Positions 23,132 through 32,239 of a stretch of 39,857 nucleotides of DNA are shown piece after piece (position 1 is the stretch's first letter; every line of letters starts with the position of its first letter). The position numbers and the translations under genes are program-made. Under the pieces are notes generated by a model that saw nothing but the letters and a program-made list of their open reading frames with translations, was not told the origin of the DNA and ran no database searches. Location of the stretch: contig CANREB010000022.1 in the NCBI GenBank assembly GCA_947629525.1, forward strand, positions 1 to 39,857. Reading direction: 5' to 3'. This stretch comes from an uncultured Lachnospiraceae bacterium (GTDB taxonomy: Bacteria > Bacillota > Clostridia > Lachnospirales > Lachnospiraceae).

Positions 23132-24013
23132 ATGAAATACAAACTTTTACTTATCGGAAATAATAAAGAGCTTATATCTGATTTTTTTACACAAATGAAC
23201 GACACTTTTGAGTGCATTAGTTCTTCCGGCAATTACGAAGACCTCACAAGGCATCTGAATTGTTTTTCGCCCGATATGGTCGTATATTGCCCGAGAGATG
23301 AAAGGCGCAACGATGTAGCGTCCGTCTCAAATTTTCGCGACGATCTGTCCCTTAAGAATATTCCGTATGCCGTTATCGCAGGCATAGGCGATTATGCCGA
23401 CGTGGAGCGCATGGCGGCAGGCAAAAGCAAATGCGTTATCAAAATGCCTGTCTCAAATCCGGTTATCAAAAACAGGCTTACAGGCTTTCTGACTGAACCG
23501 TCTCATCAATCATCATCAACAGGCGGTACTCTGACAGGCGACAGCACGCTTGATATGCTGGCGCAGATAGATGCCGAAATGGCAGGTCTTGGTCTTGGCG
23601 GAAGCGCACCGCTGCCTGAAACCGAAGTTTTGCTCCTCGAACCCGAATATGACAAAAAAAGGGTGCTGGTCGTAGACGACTCAACTATAGTACACAGAAC
23701 GATAAACGCATTTCTCGATAATCAGTATGAAGTAGCGACTGCGATCAACGGCAAAGTAGCACTGCGCTTTTTAAAGAGCAAAATGGTAAGCCTTATACTG
23801 CTCGACTATGAAATGCCCGATATCAACGGTCCCGAACTTCTTGTAAAGATAAGGGAATATCCCGAACTTGCAAATATACCCGTTATTTTCCTGACCTGCA
23901 TCAACGATCAGGATAAAATTCAGAAAGCGATCAAGCTTAAACCACAGGGCTATCTGCTTAAGCCTGTTGAAAAAGACGCTCTGATCAAAAAGATATCAGA
24001 ACTTATAGGGTAA
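23132..24013 (+). CDS. Two-module response regulator with an N-terminal pseudo-receiver
   Basis: This is a stand-alone signalling protein without a DNA-binding domain. Residues 1-120 look like a degenerate receiver (MKYKLLLIGNNKELISDFF) lacking the acidic pair and phosphorylatable Asp. A linker of about 50 residues follows. Residues 176-293 are an intact receiver: Asp182 and Asp183, phospho-acceptor Asp225 in LILLDYEMPD, and the Lys in LLKPVEK. The RBS is AAGGAG at 23120-23125. It lies 12 bp before the hybrid kinase gene and is almost certainly its partner. The output could be protein-protein interaction, for example with the flagellar motor or another regulator, but nothing in the sequence decides this. 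Confidence 0.88.
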   Translation: MKYKLLLIGNNKELISDFFTQMNDTFECISSSGNYEDLTRHLNCFSPDMVVYCPRDERRNDVASVSNFRDDLSLKNIPYAVIAGIGDYADVERMAAGKSKCVIKMPVSNPVIKNRLTGFLTEPSHQSSSTGGTLTGDSTLDMLAQIDAEMAGLGLGGSAPLPETEVLLLEPEYDKKRVLVVDDSTIVHRTINAFLDNQYEVATAINGKVALRFLKSKMVSLILLDYEMPDINGPELLVKIREYPELANIPVIFLTCINDQDKIQKAIKLKPQGYLLKPVEKDALIKKISELIG

Positions 24014-24025
24014 CGGAGGCTGTTT

Positions 24026-26722
24026 ATGAACAATGATATTACTCTTACCGATCTGTTTGAAGTGGAAATGCTTCAGAGAATACAGGACGCATTTGCCAAG
24101 ATGACAGGAATGGCAGCGATCATCACGGACGCGGACGGTATTCCTGTCACCAAAGGCACTAATTTCAGCGATTTCTGCAGTAAATATGTGCGTCCCTCGC
24201 CAATAGGCGAAATGCGCTGCCGGGAATGTGACAGGCACGGAGCGGAACTTGCGCTTAAAGTAGGTTCGTCCGTTTCCTATTATTGCCATGCGGGGCTTTT
24301 GGATTTTGCGGCGCCCATAATGGCGGGCGATAAGCTTATCGGGTGTTTCGTAGGCGGTCAGGTACTGACTACTCCTCCCGACATTCCAAAGCTTATGGAG
24401 GTAGCGTCAGACCTTGACTTGAATCTGATAACCTATCTTCAGTCAGCTATGGCGATCCGCCTTGTGCCAAAAGCAACGCTCGACAACGCTTCATACTTTC
24501 TTTATACGCTTACCGACACGCTTTCAAGCATCGCATACCACAAATATATCATGAAAGAAGCGAATATCGAAATAGAAAAAGCAGCTAACCTTAAGTCTGA
24601 CTTTTTGGCAAATATGAGCCATGAACTCAGAACCCCCATGAACGCGGTCATCGGCATGGCAGAGATGGCTCTGCGCGAAGATTTATCGCCGTCCGCCAGA
24701 AACTACATCAATCAGATTAAAAATTCAGGCAAAACGCTCCTTACGATAATAAACGATATACTTGACTTTTCCAAAATCGAATCAGGTAAAATGGACATCC
24801 TCGAAGTCAACTACGAACCCGTATCTCTCATCCGTGATATTTCAAGCATTATGAACACGCGTATAGACAGAGACAATGTTGAATTTGTGCTTGACATAAA
24901 TCCCGCGCTGCCAAAGCAGCTCTTTGGCGACAGCATACGCATCAAACAGGTCATCATCAATCTTGCCAACAATGCCGCCAAATTTACAAGGAAAGGACAA
25001 GTCTACCTCAAATTTGACTTCCGCCAGACAGGCAGTAAAACTATAGATCTTCTGTTCTCCGTAAAGGACACCGGCATAGGTATCAGAAAAGAAGATATGG
25101 TAAAAATATTCCAGTCCTTCCAGCAGGTGGACAGCAAACGCAACAGAAGCATTGAAGGTACAGGTCTTGGGCTTGCTATCTGCAAACAGCTTCTCTCGCT
25201 TATGGACGGCAACATAAAGGTCGAGAGTGTATACGGTGAAGGCTCTTCGTTCTCATTTGTGCTTCCGCAAAAGATAGTAGATCCAAGCGCATCGATATCA
25301 CTCACAGACCCCGATCCGCTTCCCACATACGGCTTTTTAAAGAATGATTACGCCCACCGTCAGTTAAGGCTGGACATGGCGCGGCTGAACATAAAATACA
25401 TGGATCTCAAAAACATTAATATCACCAAATTTTTATCCAAAAATGAAAGTTCGGGAAATGGCGCTTATCTTTTTATAGATTACAAAAACTTTGACATGGA
25501 ACTGCAGCTTTTCATAAAAGAGCATCCGAAGATAACCGCTGTCGTTGTCACGGAGTATGATACGCTTGCGCATTTTGATATTCCAAACGTCATTGTGGCA
25601 AGCAAGCCCCTCTCTTCTATGTCGATAGCGTCAATATATAACCACGAGGCTATGCTGCTTGACGAGCACCAATCTACTGACGAGTATTATGATTTTACCG
25701 CGGAGTCCGCCTGCGTGCTTATTGTTGATGATAACCAGATCAACCTGACAGTCGCCGAGGGACTTCTCGAGCCTTTGAAAATGCACGTTGATACAGCTTC
25801 CGGCGGCGAAGAAGCGCTCAAAAAGATAACTGAAAAAAAATATGACCTCATACTTATGGATCATATGATGCCCGAACTTGACGGCGTCGAGACGACGCGC
25901 ATAATCAGAAATTCGCATCATGAATATGACAATGTTCCCATAATCGCGCTCACGGCAAATGTTGTTTCAGGCGCAAGCGAAATGTTCAAAAAAGAGGGAA
26001 TGAACGACTTTGTTCCAAAACCGATAGAGGTCAGAGTCCTCCTGACAAAACTCAAAAGATGGCTTCCCAAGGAGAAAGTCAAGAGCGTTACATCAAAACA
26101 TGGTAAGTCGTCTTCCAAGCCTCAACAGAGCAGCCTCAAGATAAAGGATCTTGATACCGAGTCCGCATTGAAGCTTGCAGGAAGCGAAAACCTGTACTGG
26201 ACTATCTTAAAAGATTACTTTCAGGCAATACCCAAGAAGTACAAGCTCATTCAAACCTGTTGGGAAAATGCCGACTGGCGCAATTATACCGTGGAAGTCC
26301 ATGCACTCAAAAGCGCCTCACGTCAGATAGGTGCCGCCGAATTGTCAGCGCTTGCAGCCAAACTTGAAGAAGCAGGAAACGCGCTTGACATTGACACGAT
26401 AAACTCAAAGACTGATGAAGTGCTTGAAATGTATGCTCACTACTACGACATATTGCAGCCGTACTTTTCTGAGTCAAATAAAAACGGCAGCAATGGTGAT
26501 ACAATATCATCCGAGGAACTGGAAGATACCTTCAAAAAAATCGAGCATGCCGTTGACAATCTGAACCTTGAGGAGATGGAAGCATCATTAAAGATGCTCG
26601 AGGGATACAGCTTTGACGGCGATGAAGCCAATCTTTACAGCAGTCTGTGCGAAGCCGTCGCGGAAATGGATCCCGACGCCTGCGTTGACATTATAACCAA
26701 ATGGAGGGCTCTGAGGAATTAA
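24026..26722 (+). CDS. Cytosolic PocR-domain hybrid histidine kinase with two receivers and Hpt
   Basis: This sensor kinase and phosphorelay protein of 898 residues has no transmembrane segment. Domain order: a PocR-like ligand-binding domain at about 8-175 with Cys65, Cys68, Cys87 and His88 (RCREC, YYCHAG); HisKA with phospho-His199 in NMSHELRTPMN; HATPase with LANNAAKFT, DTGIGI and GTGLGLAI; a degenerate receiver at about 435-545; an intact receiver (CVLIVDDNQIN, LILMDHMMPELDG); and an Hpt domain with the phospho-His in VHALKSASRQIG. The four Cys/His residues of the PocR domain could bind a metal or small ligand. It is co-transcribed with the preceding response regulator. Its last 4 bp overlap the convergent GH31 gene. 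Confidence 0.9.
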   Translation: MNNDITLTDLFEVEMLQRIQDAFAKMTGMAAIITDADGIPVTKGTNFSDFCSKYVRPSPIGEMRCRECDRHGAELALKVGSSVSYYCHAGLLDFAAPIMAGDKLIGCFVGGQVLTTPPDIPKLMEVASDLDLNLITYLQSAMAIRLVPKATLDNASYFLYTLTDTLSSIAYHKYIMKEANIEIEKAANLKSDFLANMSHELRTPMNAVIGMAEMALREDLSPSARNYINQIKNSGKTLLTIINDILDFSKIESGKMDILEVNYEPVSLIRDISSIMNTRIDRDNVEFVLDINPALPKQLFGDSIRIKQVIINLANNAAKFTRKGQVYLKFDFRQTGSKTIDLLFSVKDTGIGIRKEDMVKIFQSFQQVDSKRNRSIEGTGLGLAICKQLLSLMDGNIKVESVYGEGSSFSFVLPQKIVDPSASISLTDPDPLPTYGFLKNDYAHRQLRLDMARLNIKYMDLKNINITKFLSKNESSGNGAYLFIDYKNFDMELQLFIKEHPKITAVVVTEYDTLAHFDIPNVIVASKPLSSMSIASIYNHEAMLLDEHQSTDEYYDFTAESACVLIVDDNQINLTVAEGLLEPLKMHVDTASGGEEALKKITEKKYDLILMDHMMPELDGVETTRIIRNSHHEYDNVPIIALTANVVSGASEMFKKEGMNDFVPKPIEVRVLLTKLKRWLPKEKVKSVTSKHGKSSSKPQQSSLKIKDLDTESALKLAGSENLYWTILKDYFQAIPKKYKLIQTCWENADWRNYTVEVHALKSASRQIGAAELSALAAKLEEAGNALDIDTINSKTDEVLEMYAHYYDILQPYFSESNKNGSNGDTISSEELEDTFKKIEHAVDNLNLEEMEASLKMLEGYSFDGDEANLYSSLCEAVAEMDPDACVDIITKWRALRN

Positions 26723-28683
26723 TCTTCTCCAAATACATACCCGGCACCGTCATATCCAAGCATTGTCAGCGTTGACATATCGATCTCCTCCACGGACAGG
26801 GCGGCATCAACAAGCGGTATGCACTTGCCTTTCTTTATAAAAAGCCCTACTTCATTAAGTGCAATATCCACATAATGATGCCCCTTTTCCATTATCTGTC
26901 TGCTGATGCTCCCATCGGGAAGAAATTTAGCAAACATCATCTCCTCCGGAAGATACACATATCTGCCTTCAGCGTTCTGTGTATATACCGGCGCGACCAT
27001 TATCTCATTTCCAAGCATAAGCTGATCCTGCGTCAATACTGCATACCTGTCGTCAGGATATACAAAACCAAGCGGTTTGAAATACAGATCGTCATTCTCA
27101 GCCGCTTTGACAAACTCACTGTAGAGATACGGGATAAGCCTGTATCTCACTTTTATTATGTGGCAAAAGTCCTCCACATTTTCAAATTGGTAACACTCCT
27201 GATTTCGCGTCCCGAGCGCGGCGTGATTTCTCATAAGTGGAGTAAACACGCCAAATGCCAGCCATCTTAACACCAAATCACGTGTAGCATTGCATCCGAA
27301 GCCCCCCAAATCCGCGCCGGCATAAAGGAAACCGCACATATTGAGGGAAGGCATCATTTTCAGATTTAAAAGTATATGCGACCACCACGATTTATTATCG
27401 CCCGTCCATACACCTCCATAACGATGCATTCCTATATACGATGAGCGTGAAAACAGCAATATCCGCTTATCGGGAACTATCTCCTCAAACGCCTCGGCGG
27501 CAGCTCTTGTCATATTAAATCCATATAAATTGTGGACCATATCATGCCTTATCATTTTTCCGTTTACATTATGGTAAAACCGCCTGTAATCATCGGGACT
27601 GTTCTGCAGATTTTCAAATGCCTCCTTTATTTTACCTGGAAGCCCCTCTGTCTCCTCATCGCCTTCATTACTCTTTAAATTATCGGCATACTCAATTATC
27701 GCTTCGTTGAGTGAGTCTATCCCTTCCTTAGAATAAAATATCGCCGGCTCGTTCATATCATTCCAAAATCCCTCTATTCCCTGATCGATAAGGCGTTTAT
27801 ATTTTCTGCCAAACCATTTCCTTGCGTCGGCATTAAGCATATCAGGAAAATGCGTCCACCCCGGCCATACAGCGGCTGTGAAATCGGTGCCGTCTTCACG
27901 TTTGCAGAAATATCCGTATTTTACACCTTCCTCATACACATCATAATCCTTTTCGATTTTTACTCCCGCATCTATTATCGGGATAAGCCTTATATTTTTG
28001 CTGCGCATCTTCTTTACAAACTCCGGAAAATCAGGAAACCTCCTGTCATCTACCGTAAAATCTTTGTAACCATCCATATAATCAATATCAAGGTAGACCA
28101 TATCTATAGGGATTTTATTGCCTCGATAGCCCTTTACTACATTTTCAATATCGTCTGCGTTCTTATAACCCCATCGGCTTTGTCCGAAACCAAAGGCATA
28201 TTTGGGCGGTATATAACTTTTACCGATGATTTTTCTGAACTGTCTTGCCACGTCATACGCGCTATCCCCATCTATCACATACAGATACAGGTCGGCACGC
28301 CCGCAGCTTATATCTATGCGATTCATTCCTGTATAACCTATATCGAACGTAATATCCGAGGGGTAATCAAAAAACAATCCGATATTTTTTACACCCGATA
28401 TTATGATAAAATTATGAGCACCGTAAAACGATGTTTTATCCTCTGAATGATCAGGGTCATCGCTGCATCGGCTCACATAAATATATCCCCTCTTGTCTAT
28501 GCCCCTGTTTGCTTCCCCTAGTCCATAAATGACATCCGTGTCATTCATTTCATAATAAAATCGAAAACCTTTATCTGTTTCTATACGCGCATTTTCAATC
28601 TGCGGCGCTGATCTTTCAGGCTGTATCTGCGCTGTCACGGCATCCGTTTCAAACGGTTTCCCAAAAATATATTTTTTTACCAT
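26719..28683 (-). CDS. Glycoside hydrolase family 31 (alpha-glucosidase/alpha-xylosidase type)
   Basis: This retaining alpha-glycosidase hydrolyses terminal alpha-linked glucose or xylose from oligosaccharides. The 654 residues have no signal peptide, so it acts on imported oligosaccharides in the cytoplasm. The nucleophile is Asp309 in GFWNDMNEPAIF, and the acid/base is Asp429 in GGVWTGDN. IDMVYLDIDYMDGYKDF around 193-210 is the usual substrate-pocket segment. Exact specificity is not fixed by these motifs. Its promoter lies within the 3' end of the M15 peptidase gene upstream. Confidence 0.93.
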   Translation of the reverse strand: MVKKYIFGKPFETDAVTAQIQPERSAPQIENARIETDKGFRFYYEMNDTDVIYGLGEANRGIDKRGYIYVSRCSDDPDHSEDKTSFYGAHNFIIISGVKNIGLFFDYPSDITFDIGYTGMNRIDISCGRADLYLYVIDGDSAYDVARQFRKIIGKSYIPPKYAFGFGQSRWGYKNADDIENVVKGYRGNKIPIDMVYLDIDYMDGYKDFTVDDRRFPDFPEFVKKMRSKNIRLIPIIDAGVKIEKDYDVYEEGVKYGYFCKREDGTDFTAAVWPGWTHFPDMLNADARKWFGRKYKRLIDQGIEGFWNDMNEPAIFYSKEGIDSLNEAIIEYADNLKSNEGDEETEGLPGKIKEAFENLQNSPDDYRRFYHNVNGKMIRHDMVHNLYGFNMTRAAAEAFEEIVPDKRILLFSRSSYIGMHRYGGVWTGDNKSWWSHILLNLKMMPSLNMCGFLYAGADLGGFGCNATRDLVLRWLAFGVFTPLMRNHAALGTRNQECYQFENVEDFCHIIKVRYRLIPYLYSEFVKAAENDDLYFKPLGFVYPDDRYAVLTQDQLMLGNEIMVAPVYTQNAEGRYVYLPEEMMFAKFLPDGSISRQIMEKGHHYVDIALNEVGLFIKKGKCIPLVDAALSVEEIDMSTLTMLGYDGAGYVFGED

Positions 28684-28718
28684 CTGCCTGCCTGCCTTCC
28701 TATCCTTATATTTCTTAT

Positions 28719-28746
28719 ATCATATTTTATCATATTTCTTTTTCAA
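28719..28746 (-). promoter_or_regulatory. Promoter candidate for the GH31 gene
   Basis: Minus-strand TTGAAA (28746-28741), 16 bp, TATGAT (28724-28719). It overlaps the last codons of the upstream peptidase gene. Confidence 0.45.
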
Positions 28747-29575
28747 AATGCTGATAATCTTTTGATCGTCTCCAGTCTCCGCCCCATGTAAACCCTTGCT
28801 CTTTAAAAAGCTTATAACACAGGTCGTCATGGTCTATCTTATATAAAAAATCGCTGTTTCTGTCCGCGTACTGCGCGCCGCTTTCAGGGGAGGCGATCTG
28901 TTCGCCGCCTTTCTGCTTTACATACGGATTATACAGCGGATTAATATCAATGGCAAGCCCATAGCTGTGCTGCGACAGATGGCTTGAACCCGAAATATTC
29001 CTGTAATTAAAAGCAGAAGTGTTGTTGGCAGCCATTGACCTGTCGTCATCCGCCCCGTATTCGTCCACCAGTATCATACTTTCGATCGGATATCCCGCAT
29101 CGTAGAGTTCTCTCATTATCTCTAAAATATCTTCACTTATCTTTTCGTTTACTATAAGTTCCCCGATATAGGTATTGTCATCAAAGCCCGTATGCAGTAC
29201 CCTGATATAGCAGAGCTCATCCAATGTTATATCGTCGTTCGGGATATACGAGTTATTATTTATTCTTTCATATATATCTTCGCTTATCTTTGTTTCATAA
29301 AAAAGCTCATCTATTTCAAAGTCCTCAAAAAGCGAGACATCTACCCGTGAATGCGCCGGAAGCTGCTTTATCTCTTCGACCGTTATACTCTGCTCTTCTT
29401 TGGTCTGTACTGTTTCAGTTTCAAAAACAGCTTCGCTTTCTGCCGCATATCCATCCTCGGCATTTATCACTGTATACCGCGGCACAGGTGTTTTTGCCGG
29501 GATACGCATGCTGTTTATATAAAATATGACCGTTATAACCGCGGCTGTGATGGTCACTGTCAGAATTTTCTTCAT
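28730..29575 (-). CDS. M15-family D-Ala-D-Ala/LD-type peptidase, membrane-anchored
   Basis: This zinc peptidase of the M15_4 (VanY/CwlK-like) type trims peptidoglycan stem peptides outside the cell. The 281 residues begin with an uncleaved signal-anchor helix at about 5-22 (LTVTITAAVITVIFYI), then a variable region to about 110. The catalytic domain carries zinc ligands His203 and Asp210 in HSYGLAIDI and the final His277 in DYQHFE near the C-terminus. It is divergent from the GH28 gene and 46 bp from GH31 on the same strand. Confidence 0.85.
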   Translation of the reverse strand: MKKILTVTITAAVITVIFYINSMRIPAKTPVPRYTVINAEDGYAAESEAVFETETVQTKEEQSITVEEIKQLPAHSRVDVSLFEDFEIDELFYETKISEDIYERINNNSYIPNDDITLDELCYIRVLHTGFDDNTYIGELIVNEKISEDILEIMRELYDAGYPIESMILVDEYGADDDRSMAANNTSAFNYRNISGSSHLSQHSYGLAIDINPLYNPYVKQKGGEQIASPESGAQYADRNSDFLYKIDHDDLCYKLFKEQGFTWGGDWRRSKDYQHFEKEI

Positions 29576-29651
29576 TTTACCTCCTGCAGCCTGCTTTTTG
29601 CTGCATAATCATGATAATACTCAATATTCCAAATTTCAAGCACAAAAGCCG

Positions 29652-29680
29652 TTGCCGCACATATGGTTTTATTATATAAT
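29652..29680 (+). promoter_or_regulatory. Sigma-A promoter of the GH28 gene
   Basis: TTGCCG at 29652-29657, 17 bp, perfect TATAAT at 29675-29680. The leader is about 30 nt to the ATG at 29718. The promoter lies inside the longer open frame, supporting the shorter start. Confidence 0.65.
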
Positions 29681-29717
29681 TGTATACATCAATACTTTTA
29701 ACTTGGAGAATACGGAT

Positions 29718-32225
29718 ATGTTTTGCAAATCACAGATTATGGAAGCCTCAGGAGCCGCAATACGTCCCGGGGATTTGGAAAAGGATACATATTTTTATAT
29801 CACGGACTTTGGCGCATCGACTGACGCAAGCCCTGTCACCAATACCCTCGCGATAAATGAAGCAGTCAAAAAAGCTTCGTCTGTCATGGGCGGTACAATA
29901 GTTATACCTAAAGGAAGATTTTACGTATATACGATAAGGCTCAAAAGCAATGTAAATCTCTTTCTTGAAGACGGAGCAGTCATCGCGGCGGCCAAGACAG
30001 GTATTTATGGCGAAGGCGGCAATTACGACGAACCTGAAGTCAATTTATACGTAGGTCTTCAGGATCACGGACATTCATATTTTGCCAACAGCCTTATCTA
30101 CGGCGCAGATTTGGAAAACATAATGATCTACGGCAAGGGGCTTATTACAGGCGGACGATTTGATGAGAAAAGCGGAGTGCTCGAATATGTCCTTGAGGGC
30201 AAAGACCCCGCCGAACCGCCGAGCCGCGATAAAAACGGACACACCGGTGAATGGTTCGGCAACAAAGCGATCGCGCTTGTAAGATGCAAAAATATAGTGC
30301 TTAACGGTTTTTCACTCACTCTCGGAGGTCATTTTGCCATTATAGCCGAAGGCTGTGATAATATGTATGTCGATGACATTCTTATAGACACCAACCGCGA
30401 TGCGTTCGACATCGACTGCTGCCGTAATGTAACTGTCATAAATACGACCTGCAATTCCCTCACAGACGACGCCATATGTTTAAAGGCATCTTTCGGTGCG
30501 GGGAAATTTATGCCTGTAGAAAATATACTTATTGAAGATTGCATCGTCAGCGGTTACGACGCGGGAAGCGTTTACGCCAAAAGATATACGCGCAGCAAAC
30601 TTACCGCGCAGGACAGATGCGGTCCGACAGGACGTGTCAAGTTAGGTACGGAATCTACCTGCGGGTATCACAAGGTCACGATACGGCGCGTCAGATTTGA
30701 CCGCTCACGCGGTTTTGCGCTCGAAGCGGTAGACTGTTCGCCCCTTACGGATGTCATTTTTACCGACTGCGTGCTTGATAATGTCTCAAGCTCCCCCATA
30801 TTCATAAGAGCAGGCGAGAGGGCGCGTTTCCCTGTTACGGGAAGTTCATCCGACAGCGCGTTTCCCTGTGCGGATGATGTCAGGACAGACAATCCCGACT
30901 GGGTCATCCCCAGCAGCGGCGCTTATCAGTCATTCCCTGCCAGACGCTATGCCCCTCACTATAACCGTTCAAAACAGGTTACGATTGACGGGCATGCCTT
31001 TTTTTACATTATATCACCGGATGCCCCGATATCCGATAATATCAACGCCAACGCGATAGGCAGCGCTGATATGGCATCCGTAAAGAATATTTATATCGGA
31101 AATGTCAAAATAACAAATGCCGACCCCCGCTATCCCATTTTGATAATGGGGCTTACCGACTCCCATATACGCAATGTCATCCTTGAAAATATCGAAGTTG
31201 AATACAGAGGGGGGCTTAGTATGGAACATGCCGTGGAACAGCGCCAGCTCAACACAGAATGGAAATATTCGCAGTTCCACGCAAAAGAACAGGTACAGAA
31301 CATCCCATGGCTTGTAAACACATTCTTCTTAAAAAACGAAGGGCTGCTGCCGCGCGCGGACTGGGATGCTGAAAGCAAAATATGGCGTGACGACCCGTAC
31401 AACATCCCCGAACTGCCCGATGTATACCCTGAACCAAGCAACTGGGGCATATTACCGGCTTACGGGATTTTTGCAAAACATATTGACGGCTTGACTCTCA
31501 AAAACATAAATATTACATGTAAAATTCCCGACGGCAGGCATGTATGTGTATTTGACGACGCATATAATATTGATATTTCGGCGATGAACGCGTACTGCGC
31601 AGAAACAGTTTCACCTATTGCCGTCATTACCGATAATTTCCGCCGCCATACAAACAGGGAAAATATTCCCGACGAACCTTATTTTACCACAAGCGTTGAG
31701 GATATAAATATAATCGGTCTTTCAACACCGTCAACACAGCCCGATATAAAAGAAATCATAATAAACTGCCCCGCCCCTGCTACGCCCTGCGACAGTTTAT
31801 ATGGTCATCCGACTATTCCCTGCCGCGAAACAGGGTATCGGTTTAATGTCCCCACGGACAAGTATCCTTTTCCGCTTACCGTCCACAGACCTTTTATAGA
31901 GCCGATACCGCCTGTGAAAGTGCATGCCAGCGAAACGGTCAGATTTACGCTCACGGTCAGAAATCCTGCATCCGATATATCCGACAGGGCGGACGACGGA
32001 ATTGTGTACAACGAACTGACTCTTCTCAATCCAAGCGTTGGCGGCGTTAATGTCCCGCTTGACGTATACTGCGAAAATCTCCCCGAAAACGCGGTTTTTG
32101 ACTCTGACGGCCTCACGTTTATATGGCAGACGCAAATAACACAGCATGGGATATACGATCTGATTTTTACGGTTGACGACCACGTAATCCCCGAAAGCAT
32201 GACGGTAACGGTAACAGTCTTATAA
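29718..32225 (+). CDS. Divergent glycoside hydrolase family 28 protein (polygalacturonase-like)
   Basis: This is a right-handed beta-helix enzyme of the pectinase family, expected to act on galacturonan-type or rhamnogalacturonan-type glycans. In the 835 residues, the N-terminal beta-helix entry reads DFGASTDASPVTNTLAINEAV. The catalytic-site segments are NRDAFDID (226-233) and TDDAICLK (249-256), matching NTDGID and GDDCVAI. The usual GHG and RIK motifs appear as GRVKLGTES and FALEA, so substrate contacts differ. A C-terminal Ig-like segment (about 730-835) follows. There is no signal peptide, so it is probably cytoplasmic. The start at 29718 has GGAG about 10 nt upstream. A stem-loop covers the stop codon. 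Confidence 0.82.
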   Translation: MFCKSQIMEASGAAIRPGDLEKDTYFYITDFGASTDASPVTNTLAINEAVKKASSVMGGTIVIPKGRFYVYTIRLKSNVNLFLEDGAVIAAAKTGIYGEGGNYDEPEVNLYVGLQDHGHSYFANSLIYGADLENIMIYGKGLITGGRFDEKSGVLEYVLEGKDPAEPPSRDKNGHTGEWFGNKAIALVRCKNIVLNGFSLTLGGHFAIIAEGCDNMYVDDILIDTNRDAFDIDCCRNVTVINTTCNSLTDDAICLKASFGAGKFMPVENILIEDCIVSGYDAGSVYAKRYTRSKLTAQDRCGPTGRVKLGTESTCGYHKVTIRRVRFDRSRGFALEAVDCSPLTDVIFTDCVLDNVSSSPIFIRAGERARFPVTGSSSDSAFPCADDVRTDNPDWVIPSSGAYQSFPARRYAPHYNRSKQVTIDGHAFFYIISPDAPISDNINANAIGSADMASVKNIYIGNVKITNADPRYPILIMGLTDSHIRNVILENIEVEYRGGLSMEHAVEQRQLNTEWKYSQFHAKEQVQNIPWLVNTFFLKNEGLLPRADWDAESKIWRDDPYNIPELPDVYPEPSNWGILPAYGIFAKHIDGLTLKNINITCKIPDGRHVCVFDDAYNIDISAMNAYCAETVSPIAVITDNFRRHTNRENIPDEPYFTTSVEDINIIGLSTPSTQPDIKEIIINCPAPATPCDSLYGHPTIPCRETGYRFNVPTDKYPFPLTVHRPFIEPIPPVKVHASETVRFTLTVRNPASDISDRADDGIVYNELTLLNPSVGGVNVPLDVYCENLPENAVFDSDGLTFIWQTQITQHGIYDLIFTVDDHVIPESMTVTVTVL

Positions 32226-32235
32226 CCGTTACCGT
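32202..32235. other. Stem-loop spanning the GH28 stop codon between convergent genes
   Basis: ACGGTAACGGT (32202-32212) and ACCGTTACCGT (32225-32235) form a perfect 11-bp stem with a 12-nt loop. There is no U-run on either side, so it is not a standard terminator. It could slow transcription or protect the 3' ends of the two convergent transcripts. Confidence 0.5.
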
Positions 32236-32239
32236 TATC

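Noticed and set aside
27850..28446. A 198-residue plus-strand open frame
   Set aside because: Antisense to GH31, whose catalytic motifs are complete; no independent coding evidence.
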